Positions 35,188 through 43,684 of a DNA stretch of 64,000 nt are shown piece by piece. The DNA is from a virus. The stretch spans positions 184,137 to 248,136 of the IMG/VR virus record IMGVR_UViG_3300040801_004532; one strand, written 5' to 3'. The notes beneath the pieces were generated by a model. That model was not told the DNA's origin, ran no database searches, and saw nothing but the letters and a program-made list of their open reading frames with translations. The position numbers were made by a program, and so were the translations under genes. How positions within the stretch are numbered: the first letter of the stretch is position 1; every line of letters begins with the position of its first letter.

Positions 35188-36351
35188 TTATTTTATTTTG
35201 CTTGCTTTCTTCTGTAGTTTAGCAATCTTTGCATTGACTCCCGCTTTACATTTTGCGGGATTTTTAGTTCTGGCACACATCGCTTCCGCTTTCTTCATGT
35301 TAGCAATTTGTGAACCAATTGCAGCTTTCTTTGCTTGCGCCATACATGCAGCTTTTTCTGCTCCCTTCTTACCAGCACATGCTTTTGCCGCAGCACTCAA
35401 TTTTGACTTATATAATTTATATGCACCATACGCAATTAAAGCCAGCAGCGCCGCAGCACCAATGGCTTGACCACCTGGAGTTTGAGCAAACTCCTTTGAT
35501 TTTTCAACAGCTGCTCTTGCTGCACTAACAGCATCTGGATAGCTAGCTTTAATTTTATTCATCAAACCAGTAAGTGCTTCTTGCCCCTTTCCAGCTAATC
35601 TCTTTCCAGCAGCTGCAACTTTTTCAGCACCACTCTGTGGACCTCTCATCGCTCCTTTAATTGATGCAGCTTGTGAGGCAGATAAACTTCCCTGACCTCC
35701 AGTGCCGACACCACCTTTTTGAGCTATCATTCTTTGAAGTGAGGGGTCTGTTTTCTTTAAGAACTGTCCCCACCCAATTTTACTTTTTTGAGCGGCAGCC
35801 TTAGATGCTGCTGCAATAGCATCTTTGGCATCTGCGCCCTTAGCAGCAGCTCGTCTAAGAGTTGAGGCAACAGCTTCTGGTGTTGCGCCAGCAGCTTTAG
35901 CAATTTTTCTTGCCCAAGTTGTAACATCAGTTGGAGTCAATGGTGCCTCGCTTATAATCATACTACCAGCTGGAATATCATGAGATTCAGTTATGAACTC
36001 AAGTACCGGCTTTGCTGAAGAGTAAAATGGATAAACTGAGTTGACTTCACAAAGAAAATTAGCTATAAATCCTGTATCTAGTTTTTCAATGATTGGACTA
36101 TTAATTACTTGCTCTCTTAGTTCAGAGAATACTTTTAACTCATCAAGAGTATCAAATTTATTTTCTGGTAATTCATTTCTTACAATCATTGAAATAATTT
36201 GATAATCGCTAGCTTCATTAAAAATAAAGTTTTTTGTTAGCTCTTTCTGTTGTTTATCCAAAGATGATGCATCAACTAAAAGCGATAAAACTTCTCGACA
36301 AATCACGAGAAATTGTAGTGACTCGCTAACTTTACCATTCGTGATAAACAT
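35188..36351 (-). CDS. Ala/Lys-rich protein with TM helix and C-terminal C-TKNP-KC motif
   Basis: 387 residues. The N-terminal 60 residues (LLVDASSLDKQQKELTKNF, then NEASDYQIISMIV) match the start of the proteins at 52200-52766 and 53271-53756. Then comes an Ala/Lys/Gly-rich middle (about 130-290), a hydrophobic segment (IGAAALLALIAYGAYKLY, about 308-325) likely to be a membrane helix, and the same cysteine tail as the other two copies: ACAGKKG, then AEKAACMAQ, MCARTKNPAKCKAG. This is the longest member of a three-copy family in the window. It follows the tail tube gene, so it may be a virion protein; no function is known to me. Confidence 0.6.
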   Translation of the reverse strand: MFITNGKVSESLQFLVICREVLSLLVDASSLDKQQKELTKNFIFNEASDYQIISMIVRNELPENKFDTLDELKVFSELREQVINSPIIEKLDTGFIANFLCEVNSVYPFYSSAKPVLEFITESHDIPAGSMIISEAPLTPTDVTTWARKIAKAAGATPEAVASTLRRAAAKGADAKDAIAAASKAAAQKSKIGWGQFLKKTDPSLQRMIAQKGGVGTGGQGSLSASQAASIKGAMRGPQSGAEKVAAAGKRLAGKGQEALTGLMNKIKASYPDAVSAARAAVEKSKEFAQTPGGQAIGAAALLALIAYGAYKLYKSKLSAAAKACAGKKGAEKAACMAQAKKAAIGSQIANMKKAEAMCARTKNPAKCKAGVNAKIAKLQKKASKIK

Positions 36352-36375
36352 TTTTAATCCTCCGTTCTTTAATTA

Positions 36376-37098
36376 TTAAGTAGCTGAATTAACTGCATTG
36401 CCATTTGAATCAACAATGCTATTTTTCATTGCGTAAACATTATCAGCTAGACTTTGGCATTTTGTTTTTACCCAATCTTCATGCCAAATATAGTCTACGT
36501 TAAATTCAATTTCAACATCAAGACGCCCAACAGTTTCAACATCACTTGTAAATAGATCTTGTGGGTCCTTAGTTGGGAATACACCATCATATGCTGCATA
36601 GTATTCAACTGTTTTTGCATCAGGAGCTGTAGTCCAGTAATACATAATACATGCATATGTTCCTTTGGAATACCCTGAAAGTTGTTCCCCGTCTACAAGG
36701 TCAGTTGTACCTGATCTGTAGTCTCTAATCATCTTGATCCAACCATGGAAAATATTTAGCATTGGGGTTCCGTTAAATTCCAAGAATTTAACTGAAACTG
36801 AGTTTCCATAGTCAATGTTACCTGGTACTGCCCACTTGATTCCGCCCAATCCTGTAAACTCAACCTTGTTTAGAGTTCCTCCTGGAGGTGTAACAGAAAG
36901 ACAAGCTCCAGCTAATAGGTTTCCGATGTCTCCCACGCTTGGTAATTTTGTGTAATCCGGTAATGCAGAAGGTAATTTTGCAAAGTATACAAAATGATAC
37001 CCTGTAACATATGGATCAGCAACACCGGCAACTGTTCCACCAAAGTTACGAGTTGCAAGGTTATTTGGTACAGCGGCGAATGAATTTTTTATTGCCAT
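36376..37098 (-). CDS. Tail tube protein (gp19-like)
   Basis: 240 residues, starting behind a GGAGG site. The sequence GWIKMIRDYRSG, YSKGTYACIMYYWTTAPDAK, then YAAYDGVFPTKDPQDLFTSD and RLDVEIEFNVDYIWHEDW, matches my recollection of T4 gp19-type tube subunits in large phages, in which the 'v.f....W..' and 'PtkdP' loops are conserved. It would build the inner tube of the contractile tail. Adjacent genes: the C-TKNP-KC protein downstream and a HAD phosphatase upstream; the sheath gene is in the next minus-strand block. Confidence 0.7.
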   Translation of the reverse strand: MAIKNSFAAVPNNLATRNFGGTVAGVADPYVTGYHFVYFAKLPSALPDYTKLPSVGDIGNLLAGACLSVTPPGGTLNKVEFTGLGGIKWAVPGNIDYGNSVSVKFLEFNGTPMLNIFHGWIKMIRDYRSGTTDLVDGEQLSGYSKGTYACIMYYWTTAPDAKTVEYYAAYDGVFPTKDPQDLFTSDVETVGRLDVEIEFNVDYIWHEDWVKTKCQSLADNVYAMKNSIVDSNGNAVNSAT

Positions 37099-37119
37099 TA
37101 TACTATTCCTCCGAGTTGA

Positions 37120-37644
37120 TTAACCAAATTTCATTCTCTTTTTAATTGTTTTAAAGACAGCGTCCCAATTGCCATCTTTAATAAATATCGCTTTATCATC
37201 AATGTAAAAATCAGCAGCCAATTTTTCTGCTGTAACTCGATCAAAATAAATACCGTTTAATTTTAACCAATTCTCAACACTTCTAATTTGATCTATGTGA
37301 TCTCCACCCGTCTCTTTTGCATTTTCTTCTGAAGCCCTTGTTGTAAAGATCACAATTTCATATCCATTATTCTTTAGCCAATCAATCACTTTTTTCGCCC
37401 CTTCAAATGGATCATCATAAATTGTACCATCTTCGTAACCTTTTGAGTACTTATGAATCGTTCCATCTAAATCAATCATCGCTCTTCGACTCATTTGTTC
37501 TACCATAATCCAGTTTTCATTTGGGTAAGCTACCGAGATGACTTGTCTTTTCTTTTTCTTTTTCTTTGTTGGAAACGAATCAATAGCAAAACCACCAACG
37601 GCTTCTGTTCCTTGTAACTTTTCTAGGTATTTTTTTATGTTCAT
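37120..37644 (-). CDS. HAD-family phosphatase
   Basis: 174 residues from ATG 37644, which follows AAGGATAG; the ATG at 37671 lies nearer the TTTAGAACA element and has no ribosome-binding site. The HAD motif I is MIDLDGTI (nucleophile Asp plus acid/base Asp), motif II IVIFTTRAS, and a DFYIDDKAIF corresponds to motif IV with the metal-binding aspartates. The N-terminal part (about 40 residues, Lys-rich KKKKKKR) is an extension. Such phage HAD proteins act on nucleotides or DNA 3' phosphates; the substrate is unknown. It is the first gene of the minus-strand block 29489-37644. Confidence 0.75.
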   Translation of the reverse strand: MNIKKYLEKLQGTEAVGGFAIDSFPTKKKKKKRQVISVAYPNENWIMVEQMSRRAMIDLDGTIHKYSKGYEDGTIYDDPFEGAKKVIDWLKNNGYEIVIFTTRASEENAKETGGDHIDQIRSVENWLKLNGIYFDRVTAEKLAADFYIDDKAIFIKDGNWDAVFKTIKKRMKFG

Positions 37645-37675
37645 TTCTATCCTTATCGGTTGGATACTCATTTTT

Positions 37676-37700
37676 ATTTTGTTCTAAAAAATTACTAATG
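37676..37700 (-). promoter_or_regulatory. Candidate phage promoter, TTTAGAACAAAATA element
   Basis: Minus strand TTTTTTAGAACAAAATAAAAATG; core TTAGAACA at 37680-37687. It precedes the first gene of the minus-strand tube/baseplate block. The same element, with AT-rich flanks, occurs before four other minus-strand transcripts (44641, 45728, 48088, 56139), so it is likely a real promoter class, perhaps used by the phage RNA polymerase. Confidence 0.5.
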
Positions 37701-37722
37701 TCTCAAGTTTAAAATGACTAAA

Positions 37723-37743
37723 ACTATATATATAAATTAGTGA
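37723..37743 (+). promoter_or_regulatory. Shared plus-strand element before accessory island 1
   Basis: TATATATAAATTAGTGA sits 41 bases before the first gene of the plus-strand island. It matches the element at 45735-45755 in 20 of 21 bases, at nearly the same distance from its gene. A -10-like TATA stretch and the fixed spacing suggest a plus-strand promoter used in both accessory islands. Confidence 0.5.
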
Positions 37744-37783
37744 TATAGATGTTTTAACTGTTTTTTTTAAGGAGGTGTACACG

Positions 37784-38158
37784 ATGAGTGCGAGGAGTGG
37801 TTTTTCAATTGGTCAAATAGTTCTATTTATTTTAGCTTTATTATGGTTTTTTGATGATGATGATAAAGAAAACAAAGCGGATGTTAATTCAGATGAGCCA
37901 GAAATAACTCAATCTATTAAGGAAACAGCAGACTCATTAGTAGGCACTATAAATGAAACAGCAGACAAGATTAATGTGGCAGCAGATAATTTTTTAAAAT
38001 CAAAAGAACCCGATAGTAAAGAAACCGAAGGCGAAAAGAAAAATGAAACCCCGCCTGATATAATCGACGACAAAAAAGAAGAAGAAAAACAACTCGATCC
38101 CCCCTTAATTGAGGAAATGGAAAAGGAACAAGAATCTCTAACCGGCAGAAAGCTTTAA
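37784..38158 (+). CDS. Small membrane-anchored acidic protein
   Basis: 124 residues from ATG 37784; a GTG at 37775 would overlap the AAGGAGGTG ribosome-binding site. A hydrophobic segment at about residues 6-22 (FSIGQIVLFILALLWFF) forms one membrane helix, followed by DDDDKEN and a highly charged, acidic, helical-looking tail up to the C-terminus. Likely inner-membrane with a soluble charged domain. It is the first gene of the plus-strand island, driven by the shared element upstream, and lies nine bases before the second radical SAM gene. Function unknown. Confidence 0.6.
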   Translation: MSARSGFSIGQIVLFILALLWFFDDDDKENKADVNSDEPEITQSIKETADSLVGTINETADKINVAADNFLKSKEPDSKETEGEKKNETPPDIIDDKKEEEKQLDPPLIEEMEKEQESLTGRKL

Positions 38159-38167
38159 AGGAGCACT

Positions 38168-39193
38168 ATGGAACAAGCAAGAGAATTGGTAATATTCGAT
38201 AAAATATTTAGAAATGAAAATTATGAACTTTTTTTTAATACCATGTCTGGATTCGAAATTCTTCGTGGTGTAAATGGGAAAGAAGATCCGTTTTGGTTAG
38301 AACTTCCATCTCTATTAGACATTGGAATTATGGGAACCTGCTATCACAATTGTCCATTTTGTTATCAAGGACATATTAAAGAACCAAATATGACTTTTGA
38401 AAATTACAAATGGATAATTAACCAGGTGAAACATCATACAAATCAGGTTGCTCTTGGTGGACGAGGGGACCCAAATAAACATAAGGACTTCAGAAAAATA
38501 GTTGAATATTCCAGGAATAGTGGTGTGGTTCCGAACTATACAACAAGCGGAATCGATCTGACGGATGAAGAAGTGGAGACATCAAAACTATGTGGTGCAA
38601 TAGCCGTGAGTGACTACGAAAAACCCTTTACATACCAAGCCTTAAAAATGTTCATGGATGCAGGTATAAAAACAAATATCCATCAAATTTTCTCATCAGG
38701 AACATTTACAAAATCAATGAAAATAATCTATGGTTATAGTCCATGGCAAAGTCAAAAAAGAGAAAAGGTTGACACTGAAAGATTGAATGCTGTAGTGTTT
38801 CTCCTATTCAAACCTCAAGGAGAAGGAAAAAATATACCAGCATTTATTCCAAGCGAATATCAACTAAAGACATTTTCAGAGATGGTATTAAAAGGCAAAG
38901 CAAAATTCAAAATTGGTATGGATAGTTGTTTGGTTAATCATTTAATAAGATATGCAACTCCAACGGATGGACAAATGATGTCACTTGATACCTGTGAGGG
39001 TGCAAGAATGTCAGCATATATTTCACCTGATTTAAAAATGATGCCTTGCAGCTTTTCAAGAAAAAGCAGTGGAGTACAACTATCAAATAAAAAATCAATA
39101 TCTAATGTATGGGAAAATTCAAGGATTTTCAAATCCTTCAGAAGTAAACTGAAAAGAAAACCGGATAAATGTCCAATAAATTTTGAGGTATAA
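38168..39193 (+). CDS. Radical SAM protein with SPASM-like cysteines, second copy
   Basis: 341 residues. Cysteines 58, 62 and 65 form CX3CX2C (GTCYHNCPFCYQG), and GGRGDPNKHKDF follows with the G-rich SAM loop. The C-terminal third has DSC, DTCEGAR, MPCSFS and a final KCPINF, an arrangement expected of SPASM-like extra Fe-S clusters as in peptide-modifying enzymes. It is not an obvious paralogue of the radical SAM protein at 997-2061 beyond the fold. The TDFVTNSSS protein begins three bases after its stop, mirroring the first locus with order reversed. Start follows AAAGGAG. Substrate unknown. Confidence 0.85.
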   Translation: MEQARELVIFDKIFRNENYELFFNTMSGFEILRGVNGKEDPFWLELPSLLDIGIMGTCYHNCPFCYQGHIKEPNMTFENYKWIINQVKHHTNQVALGGRGDPNKHKDFRKIVEYSRNSGVVPNYTTSGIDLTDEEVETSKLCGAIAVSDYEKPFTYQALKMFMDAGIKTNIHQIFSSGTFTKSMKIIYGYSPWQSQKREKVDTERLNAVVFLLFKPQGEGKNIPAFIPSEYQLKTFSEMVLKGKAKFKIGMDSCLVNHLIRYATPTDGQMMSLDTCEGARMSAYISPDLKMMPCSFSRKSSGVQLSNKKSISNVWENSRIFKSFRSKLKRKPDKCPINFEV

Positions 39194-39195
39194 CC

Positions 39196-39726
39196 ATGAA
39201 GATAAAAACAGACTTTGTAACAAACTCATCTAGTTCATCATTTATAGTTGTTTTTCCTGAAAGGGTAAAATCATTAAACCAAGTAGAAAGATTCATTTCC
39301 CAAGGATATTCAAACACGATATTGAGGGACATAAAAAATCAACAGGCATTAAATGTTAAAAGAAACAGGGAAAAGATAAAAAAACTCTTGATAAAAGAAT
39401 TATGTGATGGAAGTTTAATGGGCAATTATATAGTCCCAGAAAAGGTTGAATATTCTGATTTTCAGAATAAGTTTTGCAAAAGAGAAGGAATTAGCACCAA
39501 AGAATTATATGACAACAAACAATGGTATCACTTATTTCGTGATGAATTTAATCGGGAACAAACAAGGTGGGCAACAGATGCAGCAAACAAGTTTCTTGAA
39601 ACACTTGAAGAAAACTGTTATGTCTATTATTTCCACTATGGAGACGAAGGAGGGGGACTCTACGCACAAATGGAACACGGAGATATCTTCAGAAAGCTCC
39701 CCAATATCAGAATCAGTCACCATTGA
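39196..39726 (+). CDS. TDFVTNSSS-motif protein, second copy, next to radical SAM enzyme
   Basis: 176 residues. Begins MKIKTDFVTNSSSSSFIVV, the first thirteen residues identical to the protein at 617-1000. After that the two differ: this one has a charged helical middle (NREKIKKLLIKELCDG) and a C-terminal region with YYFHYGDEGGGLYAQMEHGD that may bind metal. It starts three bases after the radical SAM stop behind GAGGTATA. A gene in another frame overlaps or follows its end. As at the first locus, its pairing with a radical SAM enzyme suggests a partnership, for example as a modified substrate, which is inference. Confidence 0.75.
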   Translation: MKIKTDFVTNSSSSSFIVVFPERVKSLNQVERFISQGYSNTILRDIKNQQALNVKRNREKIKKLLIKELCDGSLMGNYIVPEKVEYSDFQNKFCKREGISTKELYDNKQWYHLFRDEFNREQTRWATDAANKFLETLEENCYVYYFHYGDEGGGLYAQMEHGDIFRKLPNIRISHH

Positions 39727-39772
39727 AAATCAAAACAAAAAACACAAGTTAGATTTTACAGACGGGAATGAA

Positions 39773-40279
39773 ATGGTTTATGAGACATATTGTGCAGTTG
39801 AACTCGTTGCTATTCCGCCAAATTTTGACATTAAAAGTCATTTAACTATGCGAGAACAAGCAGGAATATTCGAATATACAAATGTTAGTATTAAACATCT
39901 TGAAGGCATTTCAATGGGCGTACAAAATACACCTGTTTTTACCCTTCTTAATAATCCAAATGTAGCCTTACAATCTATGATATATTTCTTATATATATTA
40001 GATCAATTAGGATTTATTATAAGAGGAATAGGTAGTGGTTTCCATATGGCTATGCATGGTAATTATGAACAATTGTTACGATCATATGAGCGTGCAAGGG
40101 GAACTGTATATATCCAAAATCATAGAGCAGATACTATAAACTTTGCTATAATAAATATGATTCAAATTCTAAATAATGAAACAATTGAAAAAGCTATAAA
40201 AATCGCAGCTTGTGAATATAATGAACAGAAGCTAGCAACCGAAAAAATAGAATCATTACTCCAAACAACAGGAGGATAG
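39773..40279 (+). CDS. Hypothetical protein, start uncertain
   Basis: 168 residues from ATG 39773. The frame is open further upstream, with ATGs at 39620 and 39638 inside the preceding gene, but that part looks like a shadow of the other frame, and none of the starts has a convincing ribosome-binding site. The protein has mixed strands and helices (ETYCAVELVAIPPNF, VFTLLNNPNVALQSMIYFLY) and no recognised domain. It ends three bases before the CreA-like gene. The true 5' end may need mapping. Confidence 0.55.
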   Translation: MVYETYCAVELVAIPPNFDIKSHLTMREQAGIFEYTNVSIKHLEGISMGVQNTPVFTLLNNPNVALQSMIYFLYILDQLGFIIRGIGSGFHMAMHGNYEQLLRSYERARGTVYIQNHRADTINFAIINMIQILNNETIEKAIKIAACEYNEQKLATEKIESLLQTTGG

Positions 40280-40281
40280 AA

Positions 40282-40785
40282 ATGATGCGACGAAGAACAT
40301 TTTGGATTTGTATGGCTTTCATTTCCTTGTGTCTTGTTTTACTCTTCGTTCCGCTTTGTTATAGCGAAACGGACGCGACAAGGATTGGTAAGGTCAAATG
40401 TGTGAACCGAGCCATTCAGGGAGATGATTATATTGAAGTATTGAGAATGGTAGACCCAGATAACCCATTTGTATCAATCTTTTTCACTCGGATAGACTCT
40501 GGAAAAGTATTTGCTATGGCAAACCCGAGTAATACATCTATAGCAACTCGCCTTGTTGGAGAAATTCCAATCGACAAAAATGGTAAAAGGATCATTGATA
40601 CATCTCCTGCTGTCCTTGGAAAATTATCACAATCAATTGGAACCAAGGAGATGAATATAGCTCGTTTCTATGACAAAGAAAAGGATGCATTAGTCTATAT
40701 CGTTTATTCAACAAAATGGCTGGAAGGATCCTTGAAACATTCAATCTCCGTTGTACCATTAGGGAATCCACTAACCTCAAAATAA
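40282..40785 (+). CDS. creA: CreA-like exported protein
   Basis: 167 residues. An N-terminal signal peptide is clear: basic RRR, a hydrophobic core (FWICMAFISLCLVLLFVPLC), and a likely cleavage after CYS-ETD, so the mature protein is periplasmic. The rest matches the CreA family as I remember E. coli CreA: IGKVKC, DPDNPFVSIFFTRID, and RFYDKEKDALVYIVYST with WLEGSLKHSISVVPLG near the end, corresponding to 'RFYD..r.aL.YlaYsdk...GSpk.aiSavPv'. CreA function is not settled. Finding it on a phage is unusual and supports a Gram-negative host. It is followed by the PagL-like gene 13 bases later. Confidence 0.7.
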   Translation: MMRRRTFWICMAFISLCLVLLFVPLCYSETDATRIGKVKCVNRAIQGDDYIEVLRMVDPDNPFVSIFFTRIDSGKVFAMANPSNTSIATRLVGEIPIDKNGKRIIDTSPAVLGKLSQSIGTKEMNIARFYDKEKDALVYIVYSTKWLEGSLKHSISVVPLGNPLTSK

Positions 40786-40797
40786 GGAAACGAAACA

Positions 40798-41364
40798 ATG
40801 AAAAAAGTGTTACTGGTCGGAATAGCGATGATGTTAATTTTCGTTTCTTCGTCTTATGCAGATTGGTTAGATTTTGATCGTCATGGAACAAGAATTTTCT
40901 ATGGTGTCAATGATATGACGACAATTGGGCCGGATCCTTCAGAAACTGACAAATATTCGTGGGGATCGGTCAGTTATCTTTTAGAAAAAGATATATATAA
41001 ATGGTTATCAATTCAAACGACTCTTGGTGTTGGTTATTTAGAATCAGATATCCAATCCACTCCATCCATCGAAGGACGTATCTTATTAAAGGCTCATTAT
41101 AGTATCTTCCATATATCAATTGGGGGTGGGCCTGCTTATTTGTTTGAAACAGATGATATTCCTGATTTGGCAGATTCACCAATATACGGCATTATATCAG
41201 GAGAAGCAGGAATTCATTTTATCGAAGAAGAAAAGTTTGATGTTAGAGCAGGGTATGCTGTTGAACATCTGTCCTCTCCCCTTCACCAAGGAAAAAAAGG
41301 TGATAATCAAGATCCGGGGTGGAATGTTGGAGGAATCGTCATACAAGCAACGTGGAGGTTCTGA
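40798..41364 (+). CDS. PagL-like outer-membrane beta-barrel (acyloxyacyl hydrolase-type)
   Basis: 188 residues. Signal peptide MKKVLLVGIAMMLIFVSSSYA with a cleavage before DWL. The mature part has alternating strands (WGSVSYLLE, WLSIQTTLGVGYLES, GRILLKAHYSIFHISIG) and ends in ATWRF, the typical C-terminal Phe of outer-membrane barrels. The segment GYAVEHLSSPLHQ (His157, Ser159), then NQDPGWNVGG resembles the PagL active-site pattern 'H.SNAG...pN.G.n', in which His and Ser are catalytic. PagL removes an acyl chain from lipid A. If right, the phage remodels host lipopolysaccharide or blocks receptors. The active-site Asn-Ala-Gly is not conserved, so activity is uncertain. Confidence 0.55.
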   Translation: MKKVLLVGIAMMLIFVSSSYADWLDFDRHGTRIFYGVNDMTTIGPDPSETDKYSWGSVSYLLEKDIYKWLSIQTTLGVGYLESDIQSTPSIEGRILLKAHYSIFHISIGGGPAYLFETDDIPDLADSPIYGIISGEAGIHFIEEEKFDVRAGYAVEHLSSPLHQGKKGDNQDPGWNVGGIVIQATWRF

Positions 41365-41609
41365 TGAATGTGGCTCAATGGTTGGCCAAAATAGTAGAAG
41401 AAAAACATAAACACTGCTGTTATAACGGAGGAAAAAAGCATAATTATAAATCCATATGGGAACGACACCCAAGTGGGTTTAAGGCTAGGGAGTGGGAAGG
41501 AACAGTAGCTCAATTTGAATCCTTGGCATTTACAGAAGTTTATATGGGCGAAGTTTGTCGGTGGTGCGGTGATATAATTCATCGAGATGAACTAAAAGAA
41601 AAAACTTAG
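41364..41609 (+). CDS. Small Cys/His-rich protein
   Basis: 81 residues from ATG 41364, which overlaps the preceding stop (TGATG) behind GGAGG; a longer frame from 41319 would overlap the barrel gene. It has HKHCCYNGG near residue 16 and CRWCGDIIH near 66, likely one zinc site made of Cys and His, and a helix between. It is the last gene of the plus-strand island before a strong terminator. Function unknown. Confidence 0.6.
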   Translation: MNVAQWLAKIVEEKHKHCCYNGGKKHNYKSIWERHPSGFKAREWEGTVAQFESLAFTEVYMGEVCRWCGDIIHRDELKEKT

Positions 41610-41617
41610 TTCTAACG

Positions 41618-41661
41618 AAAAAAAAGAGTCGAAGGGATTTCTCCCCCCGACTCTTTTTTTT
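41618..41661. terminator. Bidirectional terminator between convergent blocks
   Basis: AAAAAAAAGAGTCG (41618-41631) and CGACTCTTTTTTTT (41648-41661) pair as one stem, with an inner GGGATTTCTCCC part. The A-run on one side and T-run on the other let it work for both the plus-strand island ending at 41609 and the minus-strand sheath gene ending at 41690. Confidence 0.9.
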
Positions 41662-41689
41662 GCCTGGCAGTATAGGCTACTAGGCTGGT

Positions 41690-43684
41690 TTATTCGATGA
41701 AGAAGTTTAACAAGATCTGTTCTGTTGTTCTTGTTGGTTGTAGGATTATATCAACATGGAATTTCTTTGTTTTACGTTCATAATCTGTAGCTCCTACATC
41801 AACAGAGTAACTATCAAGACCACGTCTGTTTTTAATATCTTCAAGGAAATCAACAATAGCTGCTGAAACCTGTCCCCATGTAATTTGGTCATTTTGCTCA
41901 AAAATAAAGTTTCGGCAGAATTGCTCAATTGCTCTCTTTGCATAAAGAACAAGTCTTACAATATTTAGATCTTGAAGAGCACTTGCTCTAGCTTGTGAGG
42001 TCAATTGTCCCCAAACAACATACCCATTTGAAAACTTAACAATTGGGTTTAGTTGTTTTAGATATAGCTGATCTCTTTGAGATAGTCTTGGATTAAATCT
42101 CAACTCTTTAATTGAATCAATTGCAGCTCTTTGGAAACCAGCCGCTGCAAACCACAGTTCAGAAACTGTATCATTTCTTGGAATAATATATGACATATGG
42201 TAAATAGGTGAAAACCAAATATCATCTCCTGTAAATGGATCAGATACTTTATTAAATGGTTCATATAATGCAACAAAATAGTTATTGAATACATTAGTAT
42301 CTTGACGAGTTGAAATTGCATTATTGACAGTTGAGTTGTCACCATTGTCCATGATACCAACACAATCTCGTCTGGTTTGACATAGTGTGCTGATAGCTGT
42401 TTTTACATCTGCTGGATAACCAGCATCATAAACTAGGGTGAAGTAAATATTTTCAGTATCAAGTATTTGGTCATCAATAAGTCCAGAATAAGCTTGTTCC
42501 AATAGGGTTGGAGCTGAATATGGGTACCAAGTTCCACCTGGATCTGTTGCTGGAGTTTCAATATTTAAAGAACCATTTGGTTTTCTTAGACTTCCTTCTG
42601 ATCCTTTCTTTAAAGGTTTTGGATCTCCAGAAATAAATGGAGTGGCAACACTTGCATATGACTCTTTAATTAGGTAAGTAATATCTGAGTTTACATCAAA
42701 TGATGTAGTATTTCCATTCCATCCTGTTGTTGCTCCAGTTAGATTTCTATCTGAGAAGACATTGATTTCATCACCAACACTTCCCCCTGAAGCTCCCAAC
42801 CAACCCCAAATCTCATTTCCTCTTCCATCCTTTGCAATTACTACATAATTTGCGTTTCCTGTTTCTGGATTTGTTTCCCAGTCAGAGAAATCCTGCTTAT
42901 TATCTGTAATCTTAGCAGAACCAGCTGTTAAAGTAACAGAAACAGTACCAATGTTATTATCGTAATTCTTTGCGATTAAATAATATCCATCAGTATAATC
43001 TTCATTTGATAGAACCATTTCAGCCCGTAATACAGTTGAATAATTTTCAAGAATGTTTGCGATGAAAATTGAATCGCCCGCTGAATCAACTGCTTCTGGA
43101 TCAAATGAAACTTCAAAAGACTCAATGATAACATCTTCGCCATCTGATTGTTTTTCATAAACATCTAGAACATAGACGCCATTTAATGTTGGGTTTGAAT
43201 GCTCCGTAAATCTTACACCAAGAGCGTTATAGTAATCACCTCTACCAATTGGTCTGATGATACAAAGAGGTTTTACATCCCCTGATGTTTCAAGTTGTGT
43301 TTTAATATCGTTTTCATCATTTAGTGTTGCGTCGTAATCAACCCAAACAACTGTTGTAGCATCTGCTGGGGCAAGTCTTGTGTTGATTCTGATAAACGAA
43401 TATGCAGCATCATCTGGAAGCAATCTCATCCAGTATAAACCACCAGACTCACCTAGATGATTATAAACGACATATGGAGCTTGACCATAATTCTTTGTAT
43501 AATCTTTAATATCCGGTTCGCCCCACTCTGCAATAAAGTCAGATCTTGAACCTACAAAGATTAATTCGTTATCTCTTCCTTTTCTTGTAAAACCACTTAT
43601 AAATCCAATGGTTGAAGGAACCACTTGGATATATTGTGATAAATCTATGATTTTGGTAAAAACACCTGGCGAAACATTTGCCAT
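41690..43684 (-). CDS. Tail sheath protein
   Basis: 664 residues. It begins ANVSPGVFTKIIDLSQYIQ, then VPSTIGFISGFTRKGRDNEL, the typical start of contractile sheath proteins, and has YGQAPYVVYNHLGESGGLYW. The C-terminal domain has the conserved pattern VRLVLYAKRAIEQFCRNFIF, ITWGQVSAAIVDFLEDIKNR, RGLDSYSVDV and a final HVDIILQPTRTTEQILLNF, where the last strand swaps between subunits. It wraps the tail tube. Start follows AGGAGGATACG. Its promoter region (about 43700-43730) has an imperfect TTTTAGAGAAAAGATA element. Confidence 0.9.
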   Translation of the reverse strand: MANVSPGVFTKIIDLSQYIQVVPSTIGFISGFTRKGRDNELIFVGSRSDFIAEWGEPDIKDYTKNYGQAPYVVYNHLGESGGLYWMRLLPDDAAYSFIRINTRLAPADATTVVWVDYDATLNDENDIKTQLETSGDVKPLCIIRPIGRGDYYNALGVRFTEHSNPTLNGVYVLDVYEKQSDGEDVIIESFEVSFDPEAVDSAGDSIFIANILENYSTVLRAEMVLSNEDYTDGYYLIAKNYDNNIGTVSVTLTAGSAKITDNKQDFSDWETNPETGNANYVVIAKDGRGNEIWGWLGASGGSVGDEINVFSDRNLTGATTGWNGNTTSFDVNSDITYLIKESYASVATPFISGDPKPLKKGSEGSLRKPNGSLNIETPATDPGGTWYPYSAPTLLEQAYSGLIDDQILDTENIYFTLVYDAGYPADVKTAISTLCQTRRDCVGIMDNGDNSTVNNAISTRQDTNVFNNYFVALYEPFNKVSDPFTGDDIWFSPIYHMSYIIPRNDTVSELWFAAAGFQRAAIDSIKELRFNPRLSQRDQLYLKQLNPIVKFSNGYVVWGQLTSQARASALQDLNIVRLVLYAKRAIEQFCRNFIFEQNDQITWGQVSAAIVDFLEDIKNRRGLDSYSVDVGATDYERKTKKFHVDIILQPTRTTEQILLNFFIE

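Noticed and set aside
39446-39772. N-terminal extension of the hypothetical protein ending at 40279
   Set aside because: It overlaps the TDFVTNSSS gene in another frame, with no ribosome-binding site and poor composition; a start near 39773 is preferred, with uncertainty.
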